Source of the DNA: Mameliella sp. CS4
Lineage (GTDB): Bacteria; Pseudomonadota; Alphaproteobacteria; Rhodobacterales; Rhodobacteraceae
DNA: 64,000 nucleotides
Assembly (NCBI RefSeq): GCF_019392335.1
Contig: NZ_JAHXRQ010000004.1
Location: forward strand, 1 to 64,000
Direction: 5' to 3'
A model generated the notes under the pieces. It did no database searches, had not been told where the DNA came from, and saw nothing but the letters and a program-made list of their open reading frames with translations. A program made the position numbers and the translations under genes. Shown here in pieces: positions 28,398-37,087 of this stretch; within the stretch, counting starts at the first letter, position 1, and each line of letters begins with the position of its first letter.

Positions 28398-30904
28398 CAC
28401 ACTGCCTCCACGCGCACCGCGCATTTCTTGAAGTCGGTCTGCTTCGAGATCGGGTCGGTCGCGTCCAGCGTCACCGTATTGATGAGCTGGCTGGCATCGA
28501 ACCACGGGACAAAGATGACCCCGGGCGGCATCCGGTTGCGCCCGCGCGTCTCGACCCGGCTGCGGATCTCGCCCCGGCGCGACACAACGCGCACCTCCAT
28601 GCCCTGATTGAGGCCCCTATTGCGCGCGTCAATCGCGTTCATGAAGACCTTTGCCCCCGGGAAGGCCTTGTAGAGTTCCGGCACCCGCATGGTCATGGAT
28701 CCGGAATGCCAATGTTCCAGCACCCGACCGGTCACCAGCCACATGTCGAACGCGTCATCGGGGCTTTCGGCGGGCGGCTCGTAGGGCACCGCCAGGATCA
28801 CCGCGCGTCCGTCGGGCTTGCCGTAGAATTCCACCCCCGCACCGGGCGTCACGTAAGGATCGTGGCCTTCGCGAAACCGCCATTTGGTTTCTTCACCGTC
28901 GACCACGGGCCAGCGCAGCCCGCGCACCTCGTCGCTTTGGTAGGTGTCATAAGGGGCAAGGTCGTGACCGTGACCACGCCCAAAGCTGGCGTATTCCTCG
29001 AACAGCCCCTTCTGGATGTAGAACCCGAAGTCGCGGGCCTCGTGGTTCTCGTAATCCTCGCGCAGCTCTTCCAGCGGATAGGCGTCGACCTGCCCGTTGG
29101 CATAGCAGACGTCGAACAGCGTCTTGCCCTTGTACTCGGGATGGGCGTCGAGGATCTCGGCCGGCCAGACTTCGTCGGTGGTGAAGCGTTTCGAGAATTC
29201 CGCCAGCTGCCACAGGTCCGAGCGCGACTCGCCCGGTGCGTCGACCAGTTGGTGCCAGGCATGGGTGCGGCGTTCGGCATTGCCGTAGACACCCTCCTTT
29301 TCCACCCACATCGCCGCAGGCAGGATGATGTCGGCGGCCATCGCCGTGACCGTGGGATAGGCGTCGGACACGACGATCATGTTGTCCGGGTTGCGGTAGC
29401 CCTGGTAGGTTTCGTTCTTCGAATTCGGCGCGGCCTGCAGGTTGTTGTTCACCTGCACCCAGTAGAAATTGAGCACGCCATCCTTCAGCATCCTGTCCTG
29501 AAGCACCGCGTGAAACCCCGGCTTGGTGTTCAGCAGCCCATGCGGCAGTTTCCAGATCTCCTCGGCATGTTTCACATGCTCGGGGTTCGTCACCACCATG
29601 TCGGCGGGCAGACGATGGGCAAAGGTGCCGACCTCGCGCGCGGTGCCGCACGCCGAGGGCTGGCCGGTCAACGAGAAAGGCGAATTGCCCGGCTCGGAGA
29701 TCTTCCCGGTCAACAGGTGAATGTTATAGACCATCTGGTTTGCCCAGACGCCCCGGACGTGCTGGTTAAAGCCCATGGTCCAGAGCGACATCACCTTGGT
29801 GTCCGGATCGGCGTAAAGCTCGGCCAATTCCTCGAGGAACCCGGGCTCGACCCCCGACAACTCGCTGACGTACTCCAGGGTGTAGGTCGAGACATGCTCC
29901 TTGAACGCCTCGAAGGTGCTGTCCTCCATCAGGCCGGGATTGCCCGCGCCGCTTGCCGCCATCTCCAGATCGTGCTCGGGGCGCAGGCCATAACCGATGT
30001 CGGTCGCGCCTGTCTTGAAGGTGGTGTGTTTGCTGACGAAGTCCTCGTTCACCCGGCCCGTCTGGATGATATGGTTGGCGATATAGTTCAGGATCGCCAG
30101 GTCGGTGCCCGGCTTGAATACCATCGGGATATCGGCAAGGTCCATCGAGCGATGCGTGAAGGTCGACAGCACCGCGCATTTCACCCCCGGCGTCCCCAAA
30201 CGGCGGTCCGCCAGCCGGGTCCAGAGGATCGGGTGCATCTCGGCCATGTTCGACCCCCACAGCACGAAGGCGTCGGCGTGTTCGAAGTCGTCGTAACAGC
30301 CCATCGGCTCGTCGATGCCGAAACTGCGCATGAAGGCCGCGGCGGCCGAGGCCATGCAGTGCCGCGCGTTGGGGTCCAGGTTGTTCGACCGAAAGCCCGC
30401 CCGCATCAGCTTGGTCGCGGCGTAGCCTTCCAGCACCGTCCACTGGCCCGAGCCGAACATGCCGATGCTTTCCGGCCCTTTCTCGGCCAGCACCTGCTTG
30501 ACCCGCGCGGCCATGACGTCAAAGGCCTCGTCCCAGCTGACCGGCTCGAATTCGCCGTTCTTGTCGAACGCGCCATTCGACTTGCGCATCAACGGCGTGG
30601 TCAGGCGGTCCTCGCCATACATGATCTTGGACAGGAAATAGCCCTTCACGCAGTTCAGGCCCCGGTTGACCTCGTGCTGCATGTCGCCATGCGTGGCCAC
30701 GACCTTGCCTTCCTTGACACCGACCATGACGCCGCAACCGGTGCCGCAGAACCGGCAGGGCGCCTTGGACCACTTGATCTTCAGCGCATCGACCCCGCCG
30801 GGCACCGGCTGCGCCAGGGCGTCCTGCGGAATGCCGGCGGCAGTGGCGGCCAGTGCGGCAGCCTGTGCTTTCAGAAGCTCGCGTCGGGTCACGTCGAGTG
30901 GCAT
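28397..30904 (-). CDS. napA: Periplasmic nitrate reductase catalytic subunit NapA
   Basis: NapA reduces nitrate to nitrite at a bis-MGD molybdenum centre. The 835-residue precursor has a Tat signal ([19 protein letters not shown]), a 4Fe-4S motif with Cys50, Cys53, Cys57 and Cys85, and the Mo-ligand Cys in [13 protein letters not shown] near residue 180. Length is normal. GGAG precedes the ATG, which overlaps the end of napD by 16 bases. Confidence 0.98.
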   Translation of the reverse strand: MPLDVTRRELLKAQAAALAATAAGIPQDALAQPVPGGVDALKIKWSKAPCRFCGTGCGVMVGVKEGKVVATHGDMQHEVNRGLNCVKGYFLSKIMYGEDRLTTPLMRKSNGAFDKNGEFEPVSWDEAFDVMAARVKQVLAEKGPESIGMFGSGQWTVLEGYAATKLMRAGFRSNNLDPNARHCMASAAAAFMRSFGIDEPMGCYDDFEHADAFVLWGSNMAEMHPILWTRLADRRLGTPGVKCAVLSTFTHRSMDLADIPMVFKPGTDLAILNYIANHIIQTGRVNEDFVSKHTTFKTGATDIGYGLRPEHDLEMAASGAGNPGLMEDSTFEAFKEHVSTYTLEYVSELSGVEPGFLEELAELYADPDTKVMSLWTMGFNQHVRGVWANQMVYNIHLLTGKISEPGNSPFSLTGQPSACGTAREVGTFAHRLPADMVVTNPEHVKHAEEIWKLPHGLLNTKPGFHAVLQDRMLKDGVLNFYWVQVNNNLQAAPNSKNETYQGYRNPDNMIVVSDAYPTVTAMAADIILPAAMWVEKEGVYGNAERRTHAWHQLVDAPGESRSDLWQLAEFSKRFTTDEVWPAEILDAHPEYKGKTLFDVCYANGQVDAYPLEELREDYENHEARDFGFYIQKGLFEEYASFGRGHGHDLAPYDTYQSDEVRGLRWPVVDGEETKWRFREGHDPYVTPGAGVEFYGKPDGRAVILAVPYEPPAESPDDAFDMWLVTGRVLEHWHSGSMTMRVPELYKAFPGAKVFMNAIDARNRGLNQGMEVRVVSRRGEIRSRVETRGRNRMPPGVIFVPWFDASQLINTVTLDATDPISKQTDFKKCAVRVEAV

Positions 30905-31179
30905 GGGGGCTCCTTCCTCTCTTTGGGCGTCTCGTCGGGGTCTTCGGCGTGCTCAAAGACCATGTTGGCCACCAGAACGCCGGGCATCAGGTTGATCTCG
31001 GTCAGGCGGTCGCCGAGTTGGCCAGTGCTGGTTCCCTCGATCGTGATGATCAGGCGCGTGGCGTCGCCGCCATGCACCTCGACCCCGCTCAGGGCCTCGA
31101 CCCGGGATCGCACCGCGTCGCAGTCGCCCGGGGCGACATTCACCACGGCCGAGGACATGTGCCAACGCGCGTCAGTCAT
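30889..31179 (-). CDS. napD: NapD signal-peptide-binding chaperone
   Basis: This 96-residue cytoplasmic protein of the NapD family binds the NapA Tat signal and delays export until the cofactor is inserted. [17 protein letters not shown] and the [18 protein letters not shown] segment fit the ferredoxin-like fold. It overlaps napF by 8 bases and napA by 16. Confidence 0.94.
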   Translation of the reverse strand: MTDARWHMSSAVVNVAPGDCDAVRSRVEALSGVEVHGGDATRLIITIEGTSTGQLGDRLTEINLMPGVLVANMVFEHAEDPDETPKERKEPPCHST

Positions 31180-31663
31180 TCCGGGTCTCCTTCTCAATGG
31201 CGCGGATTGCCTTGGCGGGACAGGCTGATGAACAGGCCGCGCAGCCGGTGCAGGCTGCCGCATCGAGTATCGGCAAAAAGGGCGCGCCGATCCTGGGCTG
31301 CATCGAGATCGCCTCTTCCGGGCACACATCCCGGCAGGTCATGCAGGTGATGCCCGCGTGAACAAAACAGTCCCCGGTGATCTCCATCACATGCGCCATG
31401 CGGAACGGCGGGGTGAACACCTCTTCGGGGCAAACCTCGGCGCATTTTCCGCAGAAATTGCATTCACCGGCGTCCGGATCCAGCGCGACGCCATCCGGTG
31501 CCACCAGCAGGACCGTCTCGGGGCAAGCCTCGACACAGATCCCGCAGCCTGTGCAGGCCGCCAAGGTGTGCCGCGACACCCCCGGCGGGCGGGCGCGAAA
31601 CGGCGCCGCGGAGGGGGTGCCCTTCAACAGATCGCGACGGGATATCCGGTCACGCGCCGACAC
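31172..31663 (-). CDS. napF: NapF iron-sulfur protein
   Basis: NapF is a cytoplasmic ferredoxin-type protein thought to act in NapA maturation. The 163-residue product carries four 4Fe-4S motifs: CTGCGICVEAC, CNFCGKCAEVC, CMTCRDVC and CTGCAACSSAC. The start is GTG at 31663, four bases after the napE stop. The N-terminus contains ISRRDLLKG, which resembles a Tat twin-arginine motif but lacks a following hydrophobic stretch, so export is not expected. Confidence 0.95.
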   Translation of the reverse strand: MSARDRISRRDLLKGTPSAAPFRARPPGVSRHTLAACTGCGICVEACPETVLLVAPDGVALDPDAGECNFCGKCAEVCPEEVFTPPFRMAHVMEITGDCFVHAGITCMTCRDVCPEEAISMQPRIGAPFLPILDAAACTGCAACSSACPAKAIRAIEKETRND

Positions 31664-31667
31664 GGGC

Positions 31668-31859
31668 TTAATGTCCCGGCGGCCCGGGCGGGCCAGCGAT
31701 CAGCTGATACATCCAGATCAGAAAGCCATAGCCGCCGACGACCCCAATGGCCACCACGGGCCAGACGCCGAACGCCAGGATCAGAAAGTGCGCCAACTCT
31801 CTGCGCCGACCCGCCCCTTGGGGTGCCGGGTCCGGTTCGGTGGCCTGTCGATGAGACAA
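31668..31859 (-). CDS. napE: NapE small membrane protein
   Basis: A 63-residue single-helix membrane protein with ELAHFLILAFGVWPVVAIGVVGGYGFLIW in overlapping segments and a Gly/Pro tail, typical of NapE, whose role is unknown. The likely start is a TTG at 31859 with GGGGAGG five to six bases upstream. It is first in napEFDABC. No TTG-N8-CAA box is visible upstream, so nap may be regulated differently from nir, nor and nos. Confidence 0.88.
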   Translation of the reverse strand: MSHRQATEPDPAPQGAGRRRELAHFLILAFGVWPVVAIGVVGGYGFLIWMYQLIAGPPGPPGH

Positions 31860-32112
31860 TGCATCCTCCCCTCGCCTTCAATCGAACAGATCGGTTTTTC
31901 ACGATCAGAACACTCATTCGTTAGCACACTCTTAGCGAGATTTTCAACTGATGCGCTGTCGGCAAGGCAGAGATTCGCACATTTATTGGGCGAAATATGA
32001 AACCCTCAGCGCCCCGAAAGGAGGCCCGTTAAAAGCTGCGCGGAAGACGACCAGCCTTTTCGATGGTTTTTCGCCGCCCACCCGGCACCCTTCCCGGCCA
32101 GACCTGTCAAAG

Positions 32113-32380
32113 TCATCCAGCCGCTCGCGATTTCGCCGGAAAGCTACTGCGGGACAGGACGTTTCCGTCGCTGTCGACGACAAGCCGGAAGGCCCGGCCA
32201 TCGCGAAGAAAGGTCATCCGCCAGCGCCCTTCATCCGCTCCTTGTTCCGGTTTCACACCGGCTGGTGATCCGGCCGGCGCGCATGTCCTCGCGTACACGC
32301 TCCGCCGGGATGCGGAACGCCTGCGCAATGACGGCGGCCTCAATAACAATGCCGTCTTCGGATATCGATACATCCCCCAC
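32113..32380 (-). pseudogene. Frameshifted DUF6522-family gene
   Basis: From a GTG at 32380 (with GAGGGGA upstream) the frame reads VSISEDGIVIEAAVIAQAFRI, then MRAGRITSRCETGT, the DUF6522 pattern, and runs into TGA at 32231-32233. The expected C-terminal half, GADEGRWRMTFLRDGRAFRL, continues in another frame to 32113. One frameshift near 32245 explains both. This family commonly sits beside globin and nsrR genes in Rhodobacteraceae; its function is unknown. It diverges from the globin gene and shares the operator at 32441-32467. Confidence 0.75.
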
Positions 32381-32440
32381 GGTCTTCCCCTCTTTTGCTG
32401 CGGCGTTTCACCGGAGCGTGCACAGCCGGTCGCCGACATA

Positions 32441-32467
32441 TTAATTGGCATTTACAATACCAATTAA
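32441..32467. promoter_or_regulatory. Putative NsrR operator before the globin gene
   Basis: TTAATTGG (32441-32448) and CCAATTAA (32460-32467) form perfect inverted arms around an 11-base spacer, 41 bases before the globin start and 60 before the DUF6522 start. Its reverse complement shares TGTAAATRCCAATT with the site before nsrR at 33830-33853. Assignment to NsrR is inferred from the pairing with nsrR and globin, not from a known matrix. Confidence 0.7.
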
Positions 32468-32508
32468 GGCATCTACCCCTTGGCTGCAATGCCAAGGAGA
32501 GAGAGGCC

Positions 32509-32964
32509 ATGATGACCGAGGCACAAAAAATCGCGCCGCCCATCCCCTCCCGCAGGCCCGAACTGACGGCCGAGATCCAAGCCAGAACCGGACTGGACGA
32601 GACCGTTATTCGCAACCTCGTCCACTGCTTCTACGGCAAGGTTCAAGAGGACCCGATCCTTGGGCCGATCTTTGCGAAACGCATCGTGGACTGGGCGCCG
32701 CATCTGGAACGAATGACGGCATTCTGGTCGTCTGTTGCGCTGATGACCGGACGCTACCACGGCGCCCCGGTGCCACAGCATGAAGGGCTGCCGATCCAGT
32801 GGGCGCATTTCGAAAGATGGCTGGAACTGTTCCGCCAGACAGCACATGACGTCTGCGATCCCGCGGGCGCCGATCACGTCATCGAACGCGCCGAGCGTAT
32901 CGCCCGTTCGCTGAACATCGCTGTTCAGGATGCGCGCGCGCCCGAGGTGCCGACACTGAGGTGA
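32509..32964 (+). CDS. Group III truncated haemoglobin
   Basis: A 151-residue globin-fold protein with trHbIII features: VIRNLVHCFYGKVQEDPILGPIF, FWSSVALMTGRYHG and the HFERWLELFRQT segment with a conserved His. Such globins bind NO or O2 and are often NO-responsive. Two adjacent ATGs (32509 and 32512) follow GGAGAGAGAG; the first is used. The product has a short disordered N-terminal tail. The palindromic operator upstream suggests release from NsrR repression when NO appears. Confidence 0.9.
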   Translation: MMTEAQKIAPPIPSRRPELTAEIQARTGLDETVIRNLVHCFYGKVQEDPILGPIFAKRIVDWAPHLERMTAFWSSVALMTGRYHGAPVPQHEGLPIQWAHFERWLELFRQTAHDVCDPAGADHVIERAERIARSLNIAVQDARAPEVPTLR

Positions 32965-33035
32965 GACCTAAAGCCTAGCCTGCCCCATTGACGTCACGCC
33001 TGTCCCAGCGCCGTTCACCAAGGCTGCTCTCGGAC

Positions 33036-33740
33036 CTATCGTTTCGCCTCGAAAACGGCGCCCTGTTCGGTCAGGATCACGTCCATCGGAATGTCATGCG
33101 GCTGCGGGAATATCGTCGAGAGCCGCGCCGAAGCAAGGCCGATGCCGATGCTGAACGGGCGCGGCGACAGATCCGCCAAAGTCCGGTCAAAATAGCCGCC
33201 ACCATACCCAAGACGAAAGCCTTCGCCGTCCCAGCCCACCAAAGGCGCAAGCACGATGTCCGGATGAACGGCGGGCGCGTCCTCCGGCGGAACAGGGATG
33301 TTCCAGTGCCCGCGCTCCATGCGCGTTTCCGGTGTCCACACCCGAAAGACAAGCGGCGCAGCCCTTGTCTCGACCACGGGCAGCGCAACCCTTGTCCCGT
33401 CCGCGATGAGGTCTGACATCAGGGGCCGCAAATCCGGCTCATCCTTGATCGGCCAGTAGAAGGCGACGGTTCGGACAGAGCCTTCGAAGGCTCGTCGGTC
33501 AAGGACGTTCCCGAGGGCGGCCATCAAGGCGGTCGCCACGGTCTGCCGCTGGTGGGATGTCAGGGTCTTGCGGGCATCGCGAAGGGCCTTGCGCTCTGAC
33601 TGCCTCCAACGGGCAACGTCTCGCGCCTGTTCGGGGTCCACGGCCATTGGGTCAAAATACTGCGGATCGACCTCATCCGCCATGCATGGGGACGACGAGC
33701 CCCCGCCGGGACGCCGTGAGGCTTCAAAATCGCTTGTCAT
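33036..33740 (-). CDS. 5-formyltetrahydrofolate cyclo-ligase
   Basis: This enzyme converts 5-formyl-THF to 5,10-methenyl-THF using ATP. The 234-residue protein has the family's AFYWPIKDEPDLRPLM segment and the C-terminal signature LGYGGGYFDRTLADL. An N-terminal extension of about 45 residues precedes the conserved part. The ATG at 33740 is preferred to the longer frame because GGAGGACACCC stands just before it. It diverges from nsrR, so it may fall under the same operator; a link between C1 folate and NO stress is not established here. Confidence 0.92.
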   Translation of the reverse strand: MTSDFEASRRPGGGSSSPCMADEVDPQYFDPMAVDPEQARDVARWRQSERKALRDARKTLTSHQRQTVATALMAALGNVLDRRAFEGSVRTVAFYWPIKDEPDLRPLMSDLIADGTRVALPVVETRAAPLVFRVWTPETRMERGHWNIPVPPEDAPAVHPDIVLAPLVGWDGEGFRLGYGGGYFDRTLADLSPRPFSIGIGLASARLSTIFPQPHDIPMDVILTEQGAVFEAKR

Positions 33741-33829
33741 GGGTGTCCTCCGCACTGCTTTAACCCGGACATGCCCGGAATTTGCAGCCGTGCCGCGCCT
33801 GGGCTGTTCCGTTTTATGGCTACGCCCGC

Positions 33830-33853
33830 TAATAGACCCTGTAAATACCAATT
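33830..33853 (+). promoter_or_regulatory. Putative NsrR operator before nsrR
   Basis: The segment contains TGTAAATACCAATT, matching the reverse complement of the globin operator in 13 of 14 positions, and a further TAAT at its left edge. It ends 14 bases before the nsrR start, a position suited to autorepression. Confidence 0.6.
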
Positions 33854-33867
33854 CATGCGGAGGGCCG

Positions 33868-34284
33868 ATGCGGCTTACGTCCTTTACCGACTACGGTTTG
33901 CGAATGCTGATGCGGATGGCAAGCGCCCCGGACCGCGCCTTTTCCACGGCGGATCTGGCGCAGGAATTCCAGCTATCGCGAAACCATCTGACCAAGATCA
34001 TGCAAACCCTCGGCAAGGGAGGTCTGGTGCAGACCCGCCGGGGTGGCGGTGGTGGGGCGACGCTGGCGCGCTCTCCGGCAGAGATCCGCCTCGGCGACGT
34101 GGTGCTGATGCTCGAACAGGGGCAGGCTCTGGTCGACTGCTTCCAATCCGGCGGCGGTGATTGCACGATTGACGGCAGCTGCCGCCTGAAAGCGCGGCTT
34201 CGCGTGGCCGAAATGTCCTTTGTCGAGACCTTGAACCGGTCGACCCTGGCCGACATCGCGCTGCCCGCGCCCGAAGTCGTCTGA
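33868..34284 (+). CDS. nsrR: Rrf2-family NO-sensing repressor NsrR
   Basis: This 138-residue winged-helix regulator has the NsrR pattern: MRLTSFTDYGLRMLM at the start, SRNHLTKIMQTLGKGGLV in the recognition region and three Cys (91, 99, 105) in CFQSGGGDCTIDGSCRLK that would ligate an Fe-S cluster. NO destroys or modifies the cluster and relieves repression. GGAGGGCCG precedes the ATG. The neighbours (globin, DUF6522, denitrification genes) fit the assignment; IscR is excluded by the Cys spacing. Confidence 0.93.
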   Translation: MRLTSFTDYGLRMLMRMASAPDRAFSTADLAQEFQLSRNHLTKIMQTLGKGGLVQTRRGGGGGATLARSPAEIRLGDVVLMLEQGQALVDCFQSGGGDCTIDGSCRLKARLRVAEMSFVETLNRSTLADIALPAPEVV

Positions 34285-34406
34285 GTTCTGCCATAACGGC
34301 AGACCATCTTGCCTTATCCCGGTCGAGGTTGCAGCCAGACGGTCGTCCGTCACCGCAACAGTGGCTCTCTGCGTCGCGGTGATCCTGCCCCCTGCTGTCC
34401 GCTCAT

Positions 34407-34563
34407 TCACAACGATAGTCCGCAGGTTGGATTTGGGTATTCGGGGTCTCCCTCTATCGCAAGCGCGCCGGGCGCGAAGCCCTCGATTTGCTCAGGCCTT
34501 CTGCGCGCTTGCTGCGGTGTCTGGTTGCCGAGCGACAAGTGTGGCTTGGTCTTGTCGCGGAAT
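34407..34563 (-). mobile_element. C-terminal fragment of an IS3-family transposase
   Basis: The minus strand reads FRDKTKPHLSLGNQTPQQAR, then PEQIEGFAPGALAIEGDPEYPNPT, ending CGLSL at TGA 34407-34409. This is the last 51 or so codons of an IS3 orfB and is clearly different from the IS remnant at 6186-7252. A TAA sits directly upstream, and no inverted repeats or further transposase sequence are visible, so it is a scar. The rest of 34285-34635 holds only a weak hairpin (34287-34303). Confidence 0.75.
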
Positions 34564-34635
34564 TAGATGGACCGCCGCGCAGCGCTGGCACGGCTGCCAG
34601 TCCGAGGCCCATTTGCCACCACTGCGCACCGGCCC

Positions 34636-35466
34636 CTATCCTGCGTGGAACACGAATGACCGCATCGAGACCGAGGCGAGGTCGATGGCATCCGTCATGA
34701 AAGTCAGCTCGTCGCGCGCATCCGAAGCGCCGGCGACGGTCAGCGCGGGCAGGTAGTGATCGACCGAGGGGTGGGCCATCTTTAACAGGGTCCCCAGTCC
34801 CGCACGGTCAGCCAGCGCGGTGAAGTCCCGTTCCGTCAGCTTGTCGGCAAAGAGTTGGTCGAACTCCAGCGCGAAGTCATGCGGGGCGGCGTTCTTGCCC
34901 CATTCGATGGCGCGCAGATTATGAACCACGTTGCCGGAGCCCAGGATCAGCACACCCCGGTCGCGCAGCGCCGAAAGAGTCTTCCCGATCTCCAGCTGGT
35001 GGTCGAGACCTCGGCTCATGTCGATGGAGACCTGGAAGACCGGCACATCCGCGCCGGGATAGAGGAACTTCAGCACGGTCCAGGCGCCGTGGTCCAACCC
35101 CCAGGTGTCATCTTCCTCGGCGTGGTGGCTGGCCAGCAGGCTGACCACCTCGCGCGCAAGATCGGGGTCCCCCGGTGCCGGGTACTGCTGGGCATAGAGT
35201 GCCTCGGGGAAGCCGTAGAAATCGTGAATCGTCTTCGGCATGGCCGAAACGTCGACCAGTGTCGTGCCCCGGGTCATCCAATGGGCCGAGACGACGAGGA
35301 TCGCCTTCGGGCGCGGCAGCGACTTGCCCAGTTCCTTCCAGGCAAGGCTGTAGGCCGTGTCTTCGATGGCGTTCATCGGACTGCCGTGACCGAGAAAGAC
35401 CAGCGGCATCCGGTCAGACGGCGACAAGCTGTTTTTCAGGTCGTCTAGCGTGCGCGTGGCGGGCAT
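34636..35466 (-). CDS. ygiD: 4,5-DOPA dioxygenase extradiol-like protein (YgiD)
   Basis: This 276-residue member of the class III extradiol dioxygenase family has zinc/iron-site motifs FLGHGSPMNAI, VVSAHWMTRG, GSGNVVHNL and HPSVDHYLPAL. Bacterial YgiD proteins cleave catechol-like substrates in vitro; the natural substrate is unknown. It is followed on the same strand by doxX (upstream in transcription), and lies among quinone-stress-type genes. Confidence 0.9.
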   Translation of the reverse strand: MPATRTLDDLKNSLSPSDRMPLVFLGHGSPMNAIEDTAYSLAWKELGKSLPRPKAILVVSAHWMTRGTTLVDVSAMPKTIHDFYGFPEALYAQQYPAPGDPDLAREVVSLLASHHAEEDDTWGLDHGAWTVLKFLYPGADVPVFQVSIDMSRGLDHQLEIGKTLSALRDRGVLILGSGNVVHNLRAIEWGKNAAPHDFALEFDQLFADKLTERDFTALADRAGLGTLLKMAHPSVDHYLPALTVAGASDARDELTFMTDAIDLASVSMRSFVFHAG

Positions 35467-35587
35467 ATCCTTGGCCTTTCATCGTTTGGTTGCGGCGACG
35501 CGCCCGGCCGTGTGACCGGGCGCGTCATACGGGGAGTTTGACCCGATGTGCTGGATGTGACGCCAGCGTTTCAGTCAGTGAACCGCT

Positions 35588-36004
35588 TCAGGCAAACTGC
35601 CCGAGAGAGCGTTGCAGCGCCGGAATGCGCAGGGCAAAGGCGCCCGCCCCCAGAAGGGCCACCGCCAGTTGTGCGACGGTCCAGAACAGCGGGAATTCCC
35701 AGCCGCCGCCTTCACCAGAGAATAGCCAGCCGTTGCCGACATGCACCCAGGTCGCGCCCAGCAGGACGGGGATAAGCGCCAGCGACACCAGCCGCACCGC
35801 GACACCCAGGATCAGCGCCAGGCCTCCAGCCAGTTCGGCGGCAATGGTCAGGTAGGCCAGAAAGCCCGGCAGGCCGAGGCTTTCGAAATAGCCGACGGTG
35901 CCCGCGATGGTGAAGACGTTCACCTTGAGCAGCCCGTGGGCCAGGAAAAGAACACCGCTGGAAACGCGCAGCAGCGTGGCGGCATAGTCGGTCGACGTGG
36001 TCAT
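35588..36004 (-). CDS. DoxX-family membrane protein
   Basis: A 138-residue, four-helix membrane protein of the DoxX family, with LLRVSSGVLFLAHGLLKV at the start and VRLVSLALIPVLLGATWVHV centrally. DoxX-like proteins act with quinone or thiol-stress genes. GGAGATATGAT precedes the ATG. It is divergent from the LysR regulator and probably cotranscribed with ygiD. Confidence 0.9.
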   Translation of the reverse strand: MTTSTDYAATLLRVSSGVLFLAHGLLKVNVFTIAGTVGYFESLGLPGFLAYLTIAAELAGGLALILGVAVRLVSLALIPVLLGATWVHVGNGWLFSGEGGGWEFPLFWTVAQLAVALLGAGAFALRIPALQRSLGQFA

Positions 36005-36150
36005 ATCATATCTCCATTCATGCGCCCTGCCCCGTGGTAAGGCTGTTGGGGCGGGTTGTTGCTCTGACCGCTACCTAGGCCTTGCGGCTTTCCCATGAAA
36101 TGGCGACATTGTGGAATGACTATCCCCAAAATGTTCCGAATGGGTGGCGC

Positions 36151-37047
36151 ATGGACGTTGTCGACGAAATCAGGGCCTTCGTGGCCACGGCCAAGACCGG
36201 CTCATTCACCGCCGCCGCCGATCAGTTGGGGGTCTCGAACCGGCTGACGTCGAAGTATGTCGCGGAGCTGGAAAGCCGGTTGGGTGTGCGGCTGCTGCAA
36301 CGCACCACCCGCAAGGTCGGGCTGACACCCGCCGGCGAAGACCTGCTGGCCCGCGCGCCTGCGCTGCTGGATGACCTGGACGATCTGCTGGCCGAAGTGT
36401 CTGAAGGGTCACGCGGGTTCACCGGGCTGATCCGGATCTCGGCCCCTGTGACCTTCGGTGAGATCTATGTCGCCGGTCTCCTGTCGCGCTTTGCCGAGGG
36501 AAATTCCGGGCTGAGCTTTGACCTGCGCCTGCGCGACGACTTTGTCGATCTGGCCAGCGAGGGGATCGACCTGGCCTTTCGCATCGGGCGGCCCGGCATG
36601 CTATCCCTCAAGTCCCGCAAACTGGGTGAGATCCATTCTGTCGCGGCGGCAAGCCCGGACTACCTCGCCCGGCATGGCACGCCCGAGACGCTGGAAGACC
36701 TGCGTCAGCACGCCTGCATCCTGGACACCAACCGCCGCGCCCCGCGTCGTTGGGTATTCCGCCCCAATGGCGTCGAAGAGGTGGTCGAGGTGCAAGGCCG
36801 GTTCCAGGTGAACTCCGCCAGCGCGGCGGTGCAACTGGCGGCGGAGGGGCTGGGCGTCTGCTATGGGCCGCGGTTTGCCTTGCGTGCGGCGCTGGACGCC
36901 GGTCGTCTGGTGCCGGTCCTGCAGCGAACCCCGGGCGAAACCGTCCCCGTCAGCGCGATCTACCTCGAAGGCCGGGCCCTGCCGCGCAAGATCCGGGCTT
37001 TGATCGACTTTGCCGCCGAGGATATACGCCTCAACGGCAATCTGTGA
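36151..37047 (+). CDS. LysR-family transcriptional regulator
   Basis: A 298-residue LysR protein with an N-terminal winged helix (MDVVDEIRAFVATAKTGSFT, then VSNRLTSKYVAELESRLGV) and a C-terminal periplasmic-binding-like effector domain. It resembles the branch next to DoxX/pirin/quinone-reductase genes. The ATG at 36151 is chosen because LysR proteins begin just before this helix; the frame extends to 36082. It faces away from doxX-ygiD and likely controls them. Confidence 0.92.
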   Translation: MDVVDEIRAFVATAKTGSFTAAADQLGVSNRLTSKYVAELESRLGVRLLQRTTRKVGLTPAGEDLLARAPALLDDLDDLLAEVSEGSRGFTGLIRISAPVTFGEIYVAGLLSRFAEGNSGLSFDLRLRDDFVDLASEGIDLAFRIGRPGMLSLKSRKLGEIHSVAAASPDYLARHGTPETLEDLRQHACILDTNRRAPRRWVFRPNGVEEVVEVQGRFQVNSASAAVQLAAEGLGVCYGPRFALRAALDAGRLVPVLQRTPGETVPVSAIYLEGRALPRKIRALIDFAAEDIRLNGNL

Positions 37048-37087
37048 ACTCCGGGATGGCGACAGACCATCCCGGGTTCGCCAGGGC

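Noticed and set aside
28349..31228. Long plus-strand open frame opposite napA
   Set aside because: Complete antisense overlap with a clearly functional napA; composition is Arg/Gly/Val-rich shadow sequence without motifs.
34287..34303. Hairpin TCTGCC-ATAAC-GGCAGA just after nsrR as a terminator
   Set aside because: The stem is only six base pairs and no T-run follows; left as an unassigned weak hairpin.
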